Shown one piece after another: positions 14,637 to 26,160 of a stretch of 64,000 nt of DNA. The translations under genes were made by a program, and so were the position numbers. Source of the stretch: Thozetella sp. PMI_491 (Eukaryota; Ascomycota; Sordariomycetes; Chaetosphaeriales; Chaetosphaeriaceae). The notes below the pieces were generated by a model. The model was not told the DNA's origin. It ran no database searches and saw nothing but the letters and a program-made list of their open reading frames with translations. Position 1 is the first letter of the stretch, and each line of letters begins with the position of its first letter. Location of the stretch: assembly GCA_021432635.1 (NCBI GenBank), contig MU270142.1, positions 1 to 64,000 on the forward strand, in the 5' to 3' direction.

Positions 14637-15713
14637 CTTGTGTGTGATTTTTGGAAGGGGATTCTTGGTTGGGGCGATGACGGAGGTTTGATGGGGAGAG
14701 GGAAGGACGGTCACCAGCGAGCGAGACCGTGCTGGCGGAAATGGGTTGTCAAGGGGAAAGAAGTCCTCCCAGTCAGAGGAGACGGCAGAAATAATTTATC
14801 AGATGTGGTTCGGGTATCGGGGGTGGTGGGGTTGTTTGGAAGGGAGAAGAGAACCTCAGTTTGCACGAGGAGGGAAGGTTCGAGGTGAGCTGTTCTCCGA
14901 AAACAGCGTGTTGAGTTTCAAGGCTGCGCTGGTCTAGGCGGCCACTCAGATGACGACCGAACCTGGCGGCAAATTCCACTAACAGAGAGTGCGCCTCTCT
15001 GGTGGCCCAAGCTCTCCCACCTTGGAAGCTTCCAACACCTTCCACCCAAGCTGAAAGGCTGACTGAGCCAGCAAAGAGCCAGCAAAGTGGCCACGATTTC
15101 CTCAATGTCCACCTTTGGCGAGAATTAAAAAAAAAAAAAACCCCGTCGTGCATTCGCTCTTGTCTCTGACACAGCTGTGATCTCTGGTTCGATACCGTAT
15201 TTCACACTTTGCCATTGCGGAAGGCGAATCCTGGGCCCCTCTAGAGCCGAAGTCAAAGCCGAGGCCGCCACCCTGCTTATCTCCAACCTCTATCTCCGAT
15301 TGCGCGAGGAACTCTCCCGCACTCATTCCAAGACAACTCGACATCACGAGACACGACTACATGCGACTTGACGTTTCCTTTTATTGACTTGCAGCTATCC
15401 CACTAAAACGGCCTTGCTAATATTCCGTATAAATCGAAGATATAGAAATAACATCGAAGATAGGAAAGAGGAGCAAAGGAATAACCCAAAATGGAAAGGA
15501 AGGTAATGAAAAGAGAAGCAGGCGTGATGCCCGGCGTCTCTGCAAAGAAGTGACATGTAGGAATCCCCATTCGTCCGCAAGAATCGCAAATTATGTGCCC
15601 AGTTTCCCTCCCAAATGATGCTCCCGCCCAGCCATCAAACGCCGTATGAACGCCTCTCTCCTTCTCCCCGTCAATGCACTCTACTACGAGTTCGATTCCC
15701 GATACGCCGTTTA
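14637..15713. other. cdc48 upstream region
   Basis: Noncoding DNA between the cdc48 start and the end of the next minus-strand ORF. It holds an A14 run at 15127-15140, a direct repeat of GAGCCAGCAAAG-like words at about 15065-15088, and the candidate regulatory sites listed separately. I see no gene in it. Confidence 0.6.
14965..15035. promoter_or_regulatory. PACE-like and heat-shock-like sites upstream of cdc48
   Basis: GGCGGCAAA at 14965-14973 differs by one base from the Rpn4/PACE consensus GGTGGCAAA that drives proteasome-pathway genes in ascomycetes. The perfect palindrome TTGGAAGCTTCCAA at 15022-15035 contains the nGAAnnTTCn core of a heat-shock element. Both lie about 330-400 bp before the cdc48 ATG. 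Regulation of cdc48 by these sites is inference from position and consensus; single short matches can occur by chance. Confidence 0.35.
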
Positions 15714-16184
15714 CTATACCGACCAAACTTTATTCTTCTCGACGTCTCGCTTGGTGGGCGGCCAAGTGGTTAGCTTGGGTCGCGAACCCAGGTACCGGCC
15801 ATGCTCGTTGTACACAGCGAGGAAGTCGGCAACCGAGTCGAGGGTCGGGAGAAGGTTGATATGGTGCTGGACAAGCCCCTGGGAGAGCAAGCCAATGCTG
15901 GTGAGCGGGCTCCCGGTGGCGATCCTCTCGTAGCGGTTGCTCGTGCGGAACCAGGATTCCTGTAGCCAAGGGATCCTGGGGTAGTTGTTGTGGGAGGCGA
16001 GGAGTGATGGTAGGTTCGTGTTGTGGGACGAGGCGCTGCTGTGCGGAATGCTGTGAGCCATGGTTCCTTGCTTCCGAGCGAGGCGGGTACGATACCCGGG
16101 GACTAGACTATACCTGTTGGTGCTGTCCGGTGTGCTACTAGCCGACCCTTTCTGGGGAGACAAGGACGACGACGGCGTCGACAT
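15714..16184 (-). CDS. Small uncharacterised protein (about 156 aa)
   Basis: I do not recognise this protein. The reading frame runs without introns from ATG 16184 (MSTPSSSLSP...) to the stop at 15714. A second ATG at 16061 with good context (aaccATGGC) would give 115 residues (MAHSIPHSS...). The C-terminal 90 residues look like real protein: SLLASHNNYPRIPWLQESW, then a hydrophobic/helical stretch GLLSQGLVQHHINLL and a Lys/Arg/Trp-containing end. The frame stays open upstream of 16184 with Arg-rich, acid-poor sequence resembling a mitochondrial leader, but no ATG is present there, so that part would need an unseen 5' exon. A TATA-like TATAAGAG lies at about 16377-16384 on this strand. It may be a lineage-specific gene or a chance ORF. 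Confidence 0.4.
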   Translation of the reverse strand: MSTPSSSLSPQKGSASSTPDSTNRYSLVPGYRTRLARKQGTMAHSIPHSSASSHNTNLPSLLASHNNYPRIPWLQESWFRTSNRYERIATGSPLTSIGLLSQGLVQHHINLLPTLDSVADFLAVYNEHGRYLGSRPKLTTWPPTKRDVEKNKVWSV

Positions 16185-18922
16185 GGTGGAAGCGAGTCCG
16201 CGATGTGGCGCTGAGGAGCGAAGCTGGATTGTCTCGGCGTGCGGTTGCGAGAGACCGCTCAGGAAGTGCAGGTGGGTTTGAGATATGAGGGCTCGCGGCA
16301 GGGCGGGTATAGAGTTGCGAATACGCGATAGCAACAACCAGAAGCTATGCGACTTGTGAAGGCCAAGAGCTGGCTCTTATATCGAACTAAGCAGCTTGCA
16401 TCTTGCGGCTCCCTCCACGGCCTCGTCTGGGCTGGTACCTGGTCCTAGACTAGTTCGAACCCATCTAGCGGCCCGAGGACTGCATCTATGCTCGATCGGG
16501 ACAGATGCTTACCCCCAGTACTGAAACTCATGATCTCATAGCTGAGAAAAGAAAAAGTAACCATAGCCGGCGAGGGTGGCTGCTGCGTACCTGCTCCCCC
16601 CCCCCTTCCCCTCTTCCTCCCGGCGTAGGGTCGCGGCGCCTAAGCGGCGTCCCGCTCAGTGCTGTGCCCGCCTTTCCCCTTGGGGCATCTGCCATCGGGG
16701 CTGTGCCTGTGCTATACCTGGGCTGCCATTGTGGCCATTGCGCTGAGCCCCCTCCCGCGCCGCGGCGGCCAACCACACACTGCTAAAATTTTGACTGCAT
16801 CGCCCTGCACTCTTCCCGATGCAGTAGCTATGGTTCCGAGCAGCCGCAATGTGCTTTCTCTTGACTGGCCATCCGCGACTCCCCAACCGCTTACCTCGAG
16901 CCGAAGCGAAGCGCGCACACCCTATGGCCGCGCTTGTCGCCGGAGCCGCTGTCGTTCGGATGCTGCGGGCTGTGGCACACCTCGGGGGATGCCGCCAGCT
17001 AAGCATGGGACCTTGGCAAGCTTGATTGCATAATTTAGCACAACGTGAAGAGGCACCCATCCTGTGTGCAGCTAGGCCTATGGGCGCCGATCGCCCGACT
17101 GTTCCCCGGGCCTCCGCCAACGCCGATGGTTACGTACCTCGCCTACCTGCGAGTTCAGCGAGTGGCCCGACTGTCGGAAGGGCTGCGAACCGCATGGCGC
17201 ATGCTGGCGATATACGACTGTTGCCCTTCCTCTTTCGTCTCCCGGCCCGGCCCTCTAGGCATCACTGAATACCAGATGACTCTTCCCCAGTCGGCTGTCT
17301 CTCCCCGTATCAAGTATTTGATGAGTTCGTGGTGGCTTTGCAAGGTCTCGAATCTCTCTCCAAGACAGTTCAGCGGGGCCGGGCCGGCCGTGTCAGTGCC
17401 TATACCTACTGCGCCCTCGCCCCTCCCAGATCAATAGCACGCAGTCTACTAATACCCCCAGAGCCGGTGGCCGGGGGTGCATGTGCATGGCCCTGCCACA
17501 GGTGGCCTCTACAGCCTGATGATGAAGATGAAGGACGAAGATGAGGAAGTCCATGCCTCCTATTGCTGGTCGTCAAAGTTTCGCCTCTCACACCTGCACC
17601 TCCACTTCCCAAGAGCAAGCTAGATATGGTTATTCTTGATCGGCTCCAAATATGTCCAGAGTGTAGGGCCGGTCCCCGGCGACGGTGATTTTTATTTTTA
17701 TTTATTTTCAACCGAGGACTCCGACCTATCATTGTATACCTCGCGAGACTTGGTTTGCCCGATCTTCAATATTAAATTCGATGGCAGGATTGCAAGGGCC
17801 ACAGGCCGACGCCCTGGTCGCCGGGGCTTGGTACTTTTGCCAGTCTTCTTATGGGGACGTTTCACTAAGCAGCGTTGGTGTTCTCTTAGAGGCGGCTGAG
17901 TCTCGCAATCCTTTGGGCCTCCAAGCTCTGTTACTCTTGGATTGCATTCTTCTTATCTCCCTCTCTCTCTCCCTCCTTCTCTTTCATTTTTTTCTGTTTT
18001 CTACACACATCTCACGAAGGACGAAGAGAACAGGATATTCCTGGTTTGTATTGTCTACTTCATTATGCAGCCGTCACCAAGCCCGGTCCGGTCTCTGGAC
18101 TCTCTTTTGTCGCCGCCCGCGCCCCAGCACTTGCGAACACCAAATTCGCGAATGTACTGACCACTCTTCGGAAAGAGTGTGGGCTATTCCCATGTTCTTG
18201 CGTTATCGCACTTGAGCCCGTTCAGCAGACCGCTGCTGTTGGTACAGCGGTTGGTACAGATGCTGGTTAACCCCCTTCCCCTCCCCCGCTCCCCCACGTA
18301 CCATATTTACGAGTTACCTGTTTAGGACAGGCTATCGTGGAAGCCTGCGCTTGGACCGGCATCTCGATCTTACACACCGCACACTATATATCCAACCCGA
18401 GTCCGGCCTTCTACTTGTTCCCCGTTTCCCTCCCCGCCCTAGGCCAATGACAGCACCGAGTATGACAGTCGGGTTCCATGCTGCTGTGCTGATTCACGAT
18501 TGGGAACCCAGGTGCCTACCGGGAACGCGTCAAACAAGCCAAGATGCGTGTAGGCAGCCACCGCTGCCTTTGCTCTTGACTTCGCAGCCGATGCAGCATT
18601 GCCGGCTTGAAGCTAGGCTTCACTTTCCGAGTTCTGCCCGCAATAGGACTAGCGATCATTTCCTAAGAGTTCATGCTATTAAGCTAGGTACCGTGCCCCA
18701 AACTCCGGCCATGATTGTTCCCTTTCTCTTGGCCCAAACCTCCCATGCTCTATTTCGACGGCCCTTTCCCTACTCCGATCGCCAGCTTGAAGCTTCATAA
18801 ACCGAGCACGAAGCTCGTAGAAGCCAGGGTATCTCCCGTATCCGATATGAATCCATATACTGGCACGCCGCTTCCTTGATCCCACTATTGCGAAGGCCTC
18901 TGCCCTCTTCAAAGCGACGGCC
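16185..18922. other. Intergenic region, no supportable gene
   Basis: It contains the putative promoter of the small gene at 15714-16184 and the 3' flank of the Zn2Cys6 gene. A CT-rich run lies at about 17955-17990. Frames up to about 175 codons on both strands lack recognisable protein features, and no spliced gene could be assembled. Confidence 0.55.
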
Positions 18923-21376
18923 TCATGCAGTCAACGCCGGCACGTAGGCCGCCTGCAGGTCCCAGTCTCCGTCCAGCCCGTCCAGCTTACGGAACATGAG
19001 CACCCAGCTGCCGTCGTCCTTCTCGGGCCCGATGACGGCGTCGTGCACCCGTAACTCCTCCGGCACGTCGAAGGGAGCATCCATGTTTCGGCTCTGCAAC
19101 CAGTCTTGGTCTCTTGTTTTCTTCCTTTCCCGTGGCGAAGATTGCCGCGACGCGTCTGAAGCTGCTGATACGGAGCCCATCCGCTGGTGAGCCGTGGGGA
19201 ACGACATGCTTCCGCCAAGATGCTGCCCGGCCCGGCCCCCCTGGCTCGCCCTGGCCGGGGCCTTGGGTTCCCGGTGCATAGTCGGCGTGCTACGGACACT
19301 GCCTGGCCAGTGGGCCTGGCTTGTCGGGGCGAGGGTTGGTTCGCCGATATAGAGGCCGGAGGGATCGTCGAACGAGGCGATCGACGCCGGCGCGCTACTC
19401 GAGAACTCGGGAGAGATCGGGTCTAACACAAGGTTCGAGTCGACTGGCATCTCGAGACCAAGGCCGACAAAATCGCCTGCCCCGACAAGATCCGATCCAA
19501 CCCCCAGTCCAGCAGCAGCGCCGCCCGCGGCCGAATAGGCTGCAGCTACAGCTTCGTCGACGGGCATGTCTTGATCATACCACTGAAACCCAGCCTCCTT
19601 CTGTTCCTCGGCAGCGAGGTCGGTCCTGTACTCGTCTGGCAAGGGCAGATCCTGCCCGCCAGTGGCCCAACACCCCTCGGGGGTAAAGCCGTTCGTGAAC
19701 GGCGCAGTGCGCGGCTCGGGCGGCGGCGAGACGGACCCCTCATGCAAATGCTTCTCCTCCAGATTGACCATGTTTTGTGCAATGGCAGCCATGACCCCTG
19801 CACGCCACAGGTTCTCCCTCCTCGACGGGTTGCGTTTGAGCAGATCCAGCGCGGCACGGCGTACGAGGGGGTGTCGGCACTTGGTCACGACATAATACAG
19901 CGACGCTATGAAGTGGATTTCGAAAGTGAACATGGAGGAGAAGCGCTTGCTGTTGGATTGCGGCGTGCTCGCGCCCGGGGCTGGCGTGGATGCGGCCGAG
20001 GCGCTCCGGCCGCTCTGCGTGGCCGCTTTGGTTGGCGGCGGCGGCCCTAGGGTATCGATGAAAGAGGAAACGAGGGGGATGATGGCCGAGAATGTGGAGA
20101 GGTGGTCATCGTATGCCGTTTCGCTCCTGGCCAGCGCCGTGGCGATCCAAATCGACGTCGTGTGAATATGGACCTGGATGAGGTCGAGTGACCCGGCAGG
20201 GGCGTCCCTCGGACCGGAAGTTTGGTAGAGTGAGAAGGCAACCTTGAACTTGGCCATTTTCCCCAGCAGGTAGTCCTGCTCCTCTTCGAGCCCTCTCAAC
20301 TCCCCCGCCGAGATGTCGTTGCTGTACTTGACTGGGCGCGCGCGCTGAGTGAAGCGGAAGCACTCGTCCATGAAATCGTACAGTGCGTACCTGACCTGAT
20401 CGATCGTCTCGAACATGGCGGGGAGGCGGTTCATGGTCTTGAGGATGCACGGGATCTTGACGGGGCTGCCGCCGATCATAAAGGACGTTAAGCTGAGACG
20501 CGTATACATGGGTACGAGATGTTGCTTGATCATGTCGATCTCGGGGCCGCGAACTGACGACAGCTTCTTCTCCATCTGGCTGAGGATGTGACGGCCCTGT
20601 TCGAGATGGACGAGGGACTCCCGGTCCTTACTCTGCATGAACTCGATGCAGACGAAGAGTACGCATGTTAGGAGCGGGACCAGCGGCCTGGTGTCGGCGT
20701 TGCTCATGAGCCCGAGGAGGCAGGCGATGGCCTTGTTGTACTGGCACAGCGCAAAGGCCTGCCTGTCGCAGTCCTCGACGAAAGGGGGCGCCGAGGCAAA
20801 GCTGTTCTTCACCATCCCCTCGTGCAAGCTGCTGACGGCAAGGACGGCATGCTTGACGGCGGGCTCTGTCTGGCATATCTGAAGAACAAGCACCCGCCAA
20901 AAGATGCCGTCGAAGTCGCCGGAGAGGCACGGGGCCGTCACATGCTGGAAGAAATGGAAGGACCTCTTCTCGTCCTCGGAAGCCCACTCGTAAAACATGG
21001 TCAACGAGGCCTGCGGCTCGCCGTTTGACCGCCGCCGGCGCTGCGCTATTGTTTTCGCGTCGAGATACCCATCGCACGTCCTCCCCGTCTTCGTGCAGCG
21101 CATGCAGAATGGTTTTGCCTCATCGCACTTGACCTTCCGCACCCTGCATTTCGCCACCAGGTTTCCGCGGTCAGCCTTACTTCGGGCTTCTCGGCCGGCG
21201 CCCGGCCAGCCTGGAGAGCGGAGCATCGGAGTCTCGGGGAAGGGGGGGGAGGGGGGAGGGAGGGGCACCCCTACGTACTTGCATGTTATACACCCTGTGC
21301 GCACCTTCTTGGACCCTTTTCGCCCTGACGGTTGCGAATGGGGCGGCGGCGACTGCGAGTCGGAATCGTGACCCAT
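18923..21376 (-). CDS. Zn(II)2Cys6 fungal transcription factor
   Basis: A fungal-specific binuclear zinc-cluster regulator, expected in the nucleus. Exons are 21279-21376 and 18923-21143, giving about 772 residues. The intron (21144-21278, donor GTACGT, acceptor GCAG) is placed so that the zinc cluster reads CITCKVRKVKC with ligands C29, C32, C39, C46, C49 and C56, the canonical C-x2-C-x6-C-x6-C-x2-C-x6-C spacing. The start ATG at 21376 gives MGHDSDSQS. A basic GRKGSKK stretch precedes the cluster. The middle section (EKRSFHFFQHVTAPCLSG and following) matches the fungal_trans_2/DUF3468 type of regulatory domain as I know it. A low-complexity Ser/Pro/Gly-rich part follows, and the C-terminus ends ...AAYVPALTA. 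The target genes cannot be read from the sequence, and no metabolic cluster lies beside it. The intron is 135 nt and has no in-frame stop; see findings. Confidence 0.92.
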   Translation of the reverse strand: MGHDSDSQSPPPHSQPSGRKGSKKVRTGCITCKYVGVPLPPPSPPFPETPMLRSPGWPGAGREARSKADRGNLVAKCRVRKVKCDEAKPFCMRCTKTGRTCDGYLDAKTIAQRRRRSNGEPQASLTMFYEWASEDEKRSFHFFQHVTAPCLSGDFDGIFWRVLVLQICQTEPAVKHAVLAVSSLHEGMVKNSFASAPPFVEDCDRQAFALCQYNKAIACLLGLMSNADTRPLVPLLTCVLFVCIEFMQSKDRESLVHLEQGRHILSQMEKKLSSVRGPEIDMIKQHLVPMYTRLSLTSFMIGGSPVKIPCILKTMNRLPAMFETIDQVRYALYDFMDECFRFTQRARPVKYSNDISAGELRGLEEEQDYLLGKMAKFKVAFSLYQTSGPRDAPAGSLDLIQVHIHTTSIWIATALARSETAYDDHLSTFSAIIPLVSSFIDTLGPPPPTKAATQSGRSASAASTPAPGASTPQSNSKRFSSMFTFEIHFIASLYYVVTKCRHPLVRRAALDLLKRNPSRRENLWRAGVMAAIAQNMVNLEEKHLHEGSVSPPPEPRTAPFTNGFTPEGCWATGGQDLPLPDEYRTDLAAEEQKEAGFQWYDQDMPVDEAVAAAYSAAGGAAAGLGVGSDLVGAGDFVGLGLEMPVDSNLVLDPISPEFSSSAPASIASFDDPSGLYIGEPTLAPTSQAHWPGSVRSTPTMHREPKAPARASQGGRAGQHLGGSMSFPTAHQRMGSVSAASDASRQSSPRERKKTRDQDWLQSRNMDAPFDVPEELRVHDAVIGPEKDDGSWVLMFRKLDGLDGDWDLQAAYVPALTA

Positions 21377-24300
21377 CGTCGCTTGGATGTTTGGCCCACG
21401 AGGCGTTTGGTGGTGATCGGGATGCCCAGTTGTGATGTGTGTCCAGAGATGGCCTTTGTTCTGCTGCCTGGAACCACCCCTGTCAAAATCGTAGTCGAGA
21501 TCCCGAGAGTCGCGGGGAGTGTGGGTTTCAGCATCCAGGGGTTCCTTGAACACGACATGGGCCCATAGTATGTAGGTATCGTATACGTACGCAGGCGGGT
21601 TAGGCCAGATTTTCCGGCCCAGAGCCGCGAGTCTAGCGCCCCGAGAGCTGGCGAAGGACGGATTCGTTTACGAGATGCGAGCGGCGGCCGCCTTCTAACC
21701 TCGCCAGCCGGAAGCCTAGCCTCAGACGCTGTCTCTCCAAGGGCTCGTCGTCCGCAGCAGCCGTTGTGTGGCGGTCCTGCAAGGAGGTCCGAGAGACGGA
21801 TGGAGATAACGGCCACTGTCGGCTCGAGCGCGTCGTCCACAGAGAACGCTTTTGGGGTTGAGGAGATCGGGGTGGAAGGGAAGGGAGACCCAGGGCAAGC
21901 AGGGACAAATACGGCGGCGGAGTTAGCCCTCCAGAACCCGGGGGGTTTTGAGCGCCTTTTTGAATGGTCGACGCCCTATGCGAAGCGCCAAGGTACGCAG
22001 CAGCAGTCGGCCCTGTTCGACAACCGGGGCGGCTTCCAGTAAAGGTGGCCGTACTAGGCAATGACAATCGCGGCTAGGCTAGGAGGGTCGAGCTCAACAT
22101 GCATGCGCGCGAAACCTTGATGCTACTGTGTATGCAGTGGACTTGGAAAAACTTGGGAGAGGGGGGCACAGTTATCGAGGTGAACCGCGCAGGACACCCT
22201 TTGTAGATATTGCGCCTCTACAGGCGGTGAATAGTCTCCTCTCCTTCGTACCATCCCATCCTTCCCCTGCCGCCCGGCCCCAGTCAGAAGTCTTCCCGTG
22301 CATCTAGAAGGATTCTCGCCGCGCGAAAAAGTAGACTGCAGACGAGCGCATGGTCTGCGCGACTCGCTATCCAGCCATCCACAAGACTTTCCGGAGCCGT
22401 CGAGGCGCGTACGTACATGCAGTACGTCGCTGAATCGCCTCGTTAGCGCGATACAGTGAACCGGGGTGGCACGGTTTATGCCGACGCCCTCCCCCTTCCC
22501 CCCCCTCCCCCCCCCGTCTCTCTCAGCATTTCTTTGGCTCCAGGGCGCGCGCCGGGCATGAGTGAGGAGGTATAGGGTCAACTTCGCTAAATGTCAGTTA
22601 CCTGAAGTACTTTGCGTACGCGCTGAGGGATCTTCCGTTGCCCCCCTGGCTCTTGGAGCTACGTTTGTACCGCGCTAGCAACCAAACTGGCACCTGATAG
22701 TAACGTCTCGCTCCCGAAGGTTGATTGCCTGCATCGAGGCAGCAAATAAGGCTGAATTCCCACCCTCCCATTGCGTCCCTCGATGAGTTGGCTGCTGTCA
22801 AGCTGTAGGGCGGGAGGGGATGCCCGGAGCGCGGAGAGGATGGCGCGGCAAGGTTCGAGTGGGGCGTGACCAGGGGCAGGCACTGACGAATGTTGGGGCC
22901 GTTCTAGAAGACCACTGGGATTCGACGGAGACACGCGCTCTGTGCGTCTACGAATTCGTCCGTGCCTCCGTCCTGCCCATGGAGAACACACAGACCCGGA
23001 CAGGGTTCCCGGGCGCCTTCAACGCTCTCAGCCAGACACTTTCCTTGTCTGGCGTCCGTGAGCCGGACCAGCCAATTTTGGAGGACCAATCGTCATAAAC
23101 GCCGCAGGCCGCCGGGATGGCTTGAATGGGCTTGGGTGGGATGACCGATATTCGACAAGGGCGAATAAGGGCACGGGACGGTGCCCCTTCTCGGCGTCAG
23201 CATTTTGGGGAGATGAAATAGCTAAATCTGACTTTCCTTCATCAAAAACACATCATCCCGACCACAGGTCCGGGAGGGGGGTGGGGGAAGGGCTATACTG
23301 GCGCCTGGCTGCCGGCATTGCCGCAGTGTCAGGCAGATGCGTTTACACTGAAGCTCTCCTGAGCGGCACATCGAACATGATCGTCTGCTAGGGTCTCCCG
23401 CTGGAAAAAGCCAAAAAAAAAAGTCCGATGGGGCGTATGATGGCCTCAGTTTCCTGCCTGGAGAGGATTTTACAACACGAAGAAGCCTGTGGGCGGCGGC
23501 CCACCGAAGGAATGCCAGAGGCGTTGGCTGGCGATAGGCATCTATGCCTCGCACCCAGCTGCGCAGGCAATTTGGAAGACTAGGCGGCGATCGGCCTTGA
23601 TACGCCGATATCCGATGCCGAACGGCCCCGCTGCTCGCCGCGGAAGCCTACCTGTTTGGAATACCTACCTCCCTAATCCGCTCAGGTAGCTATGTCGGGC
23701 GGGTCCTAGTAGTAGCACAAGGCTCAAGCCGGTGCTCCGCACGAAGTACATATGTACGTAGTACTGTACATACAGTACAGCGCATCGAGCAAGTCGCTCA
23801 AATCACTGCCCCAGGCAATGAAAGGGTGGCAACGAAAACTACTACGTCGTAACCCGACGGTAGATGGGCTCCTGACCGATTTTATCACGAAGGCATGCAG
23901 GCCAGCTCGTCTAAGGGGAGGAACCGGCGTGTTCCTTCTTACCCCAGGCAGGAGGTAAGGTAGGTAAGGTATAATTTGGGTACTAAGCCCAGCAAGACGG
24001 ACGAAGTTAAGTTGATGCCTGCCCGTATGCTCCTGCCGTTTGTCTACGGGCTAGCCGGGGGGGATGAGCTTGCCTGAAAGGACCTTGCCTTTGGCGTGCC
24101 ACGATGATCTCTCTCATTTCAATCCGTAACTGTCCTCCATTTCTCCTCGGGGCGGTTTTTTTTTTTTTTTAGGAGAGAATGGAGGCTGCATCTCCCCGTC
24201 CACTCCCCGATTAGTAGGTATTCTGGTTGGCCAGCTCAGCCATCCGCTCTACATATTCCCCAAGCTTGCACGCAGTGGCGCATAGCTCTGCTTACCTGGC

Positions 24301-26160
24301 CCATGACCTACCTTTAATTCTTTCCTCTTCTTGACACAAGTTCCGTCGAAGCAGCTAGGCCCGGCAATACATGCCAGACCTTCCCGCTGCACACGACCCC
24401 AAGATAATGACGCATCACACAACTGCGGACCATGGCTCATTAAAACCAATTGGATAGGCATCTATCTATCCGAGGAGTGGGCTGGGCTCACTCTATACGG
24501 AGGGAGACTGCAGTAGCTGGCAGTGCCATGGAGCCTCGTCCGCGCGTCTCTCTTTGACCCAGGCGCCATGCTGGACCGCTCTGCTTGCTCTCTTCGTTGG
24601 AGAATTAACCGTCGTATAGCGCCTGTGGCTTCATCTACCATCATCTTGCAGCACGCCACAGCGCCTCTGGACTACTCGTAAGCTCAGAGCTCTACCTCGA
24701 GCCGCACCTATGCACAGAGACATTGCATTGGTCATAGTAAGCACGCATGCAACCATCTCGCTCGGCCTGCCGTCTGAGGCCAGTATCGGCTGTCGGAATA
24801 CGGCCGAGTCCTATCGTCAACGTTTCCTTTGTCGTACCCCACAGGCTCGTGCATTGACGCTTCTTGTGTGACGAACCACACCTGCAACAGCGCATCCCAT
24901 AGCAGTACAGAGAGAACCTATTGCCCAGATTCGTCAATATAGGCGGCTATTTGAGTTTTTGACTACTTTGTTTGCACCCTATTCCTAGACACACAGCCTC
25001 ATCTCCCCGAAGTCTCCGCAAGCCCCGGCCTTGGACCAGACGCTCCCTCGCCCTTGCCGCAATCCGTGCCGCTATTCCCTGCTGCCACGAGGCCGTACCG
25101 CCCCAAGGATCTTTCAGTCGCAAATTTAGGGAGAGCTTAGCATTGTTACGTCGGGGAGGGCAAGGGGTAGCAAGAGGAGGGAGGGACCTGGCAAGGCTGC
25201 GGAGCCATGAAAGGCACAGGAGGCGGGGCAGTTGCTGCCGCCGCTCTGCTGCCAAGGGTTGGGAAAGGACGAAAATCGCTACTATACACGACTAGGTCGG
25301 GTAGCAGCTCGGTTACACAGAGTTGCGATAGGGTCACACGAGCGCTAGGACATCAGTCAACGGGGGCAGACGGCGCATGTCGTCAGCCCTGCGGCTGCAC
25401 AACAACCACGGTCGGCTGATAGCACCGCTTGCCAGAGTCGTGTGGGGATGTCGCGGCCCAGGTAGGGGGACCATAAGTTCCATTAGCGAAGAGCATCCGT
25501 TGGCCTAACTTGATTCCCGCTCTCCCGTCTCACTGCAGGATGGGTTACTCTCTCGGGACGACCTACAGCGACCGTGGCCCCGGGAAAGCGCTCAGACGAG
25601 AACCATCGTGACAAAGCGCTCCCCGGCATCGGTGGCAGTCTAGCGGGGTTCTGCCGTGACAAGCTCCTTGGCTGATGCCCAGGTTTGCCTCCAGGCCTCT
25701 CCCAATTAGGACACTTACACACCACTTGAGTCACCTCCCTGTTTACCTCTTGATCCTTTGAGGGCCCCTATAGGCGATTGACTGCTCGGGCCGCCATCTG
25801 CACAAGGTCCATACGCATACTATGTGCTGCAGTGACAAGGGTATATTGAAGCCGTCTCCATCGAATCCGCGAGGCTCCGCTGTAGATGGTGTCGTATCCT
25901 ATTTTATATGCATAGAGACCTGGCATTACGACCGCATGTGCATGAAAACGACCACCCCCACAATCCCAGGAGCTACCTAGCTGCAATCTCCTCGATCATT
26001 CGAATAACCCTTTTCGTAGTCACAACTGTACAGCCTGGCCGGACAGTTCGCGGTCACGAAGTCCAAGCGGCAAACGACGAAGCCTTCCTCAGCCCATCTT
26101 GAAGCCGGACTAGCGACACTTCGTCCTCCCCTCAACACCTCCCTAGTGGTCCCTTCCCGC
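21377..26160. other. 4.8 kb region without a supportable gene
   Basis: It holds the promoter side of the Zn2Cys6 gene and the 3' flank of the beta-lactamase-like gene. Features seen are a T14-like run near 24157-24170, C-rich runs near 22494-22516, short palindromes near 23746-23778 and AGGTAAGGTAGGT-type words near 23949-23970. No frame has recognisable protein character, and I see no repeat family or transposon remnant that I can name. Confidence 0.55.
23746..23778. repeat. Two adjacent GTAC-rich palindromes
   Basis: GTACATATGTAC (23746-23757) is a perfect 12-bp palindrome. Three bases later, GTACTGTA and TACAGTAC form an 8-bp inverted repeat around CA (23761-23778). The function is unknown; it could be a binding site or simple sequence. 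Confidence 0.7.

Noticed and set aside
15687-15703. tRNA B-box-like string GAGTTCGATTCCCGAT
   Set aside because: No A-box at the right distance upstream and no acceptor stem pairing. Other GGTTCGA-like strings (15189, 8766, 53789) fail in the same way.
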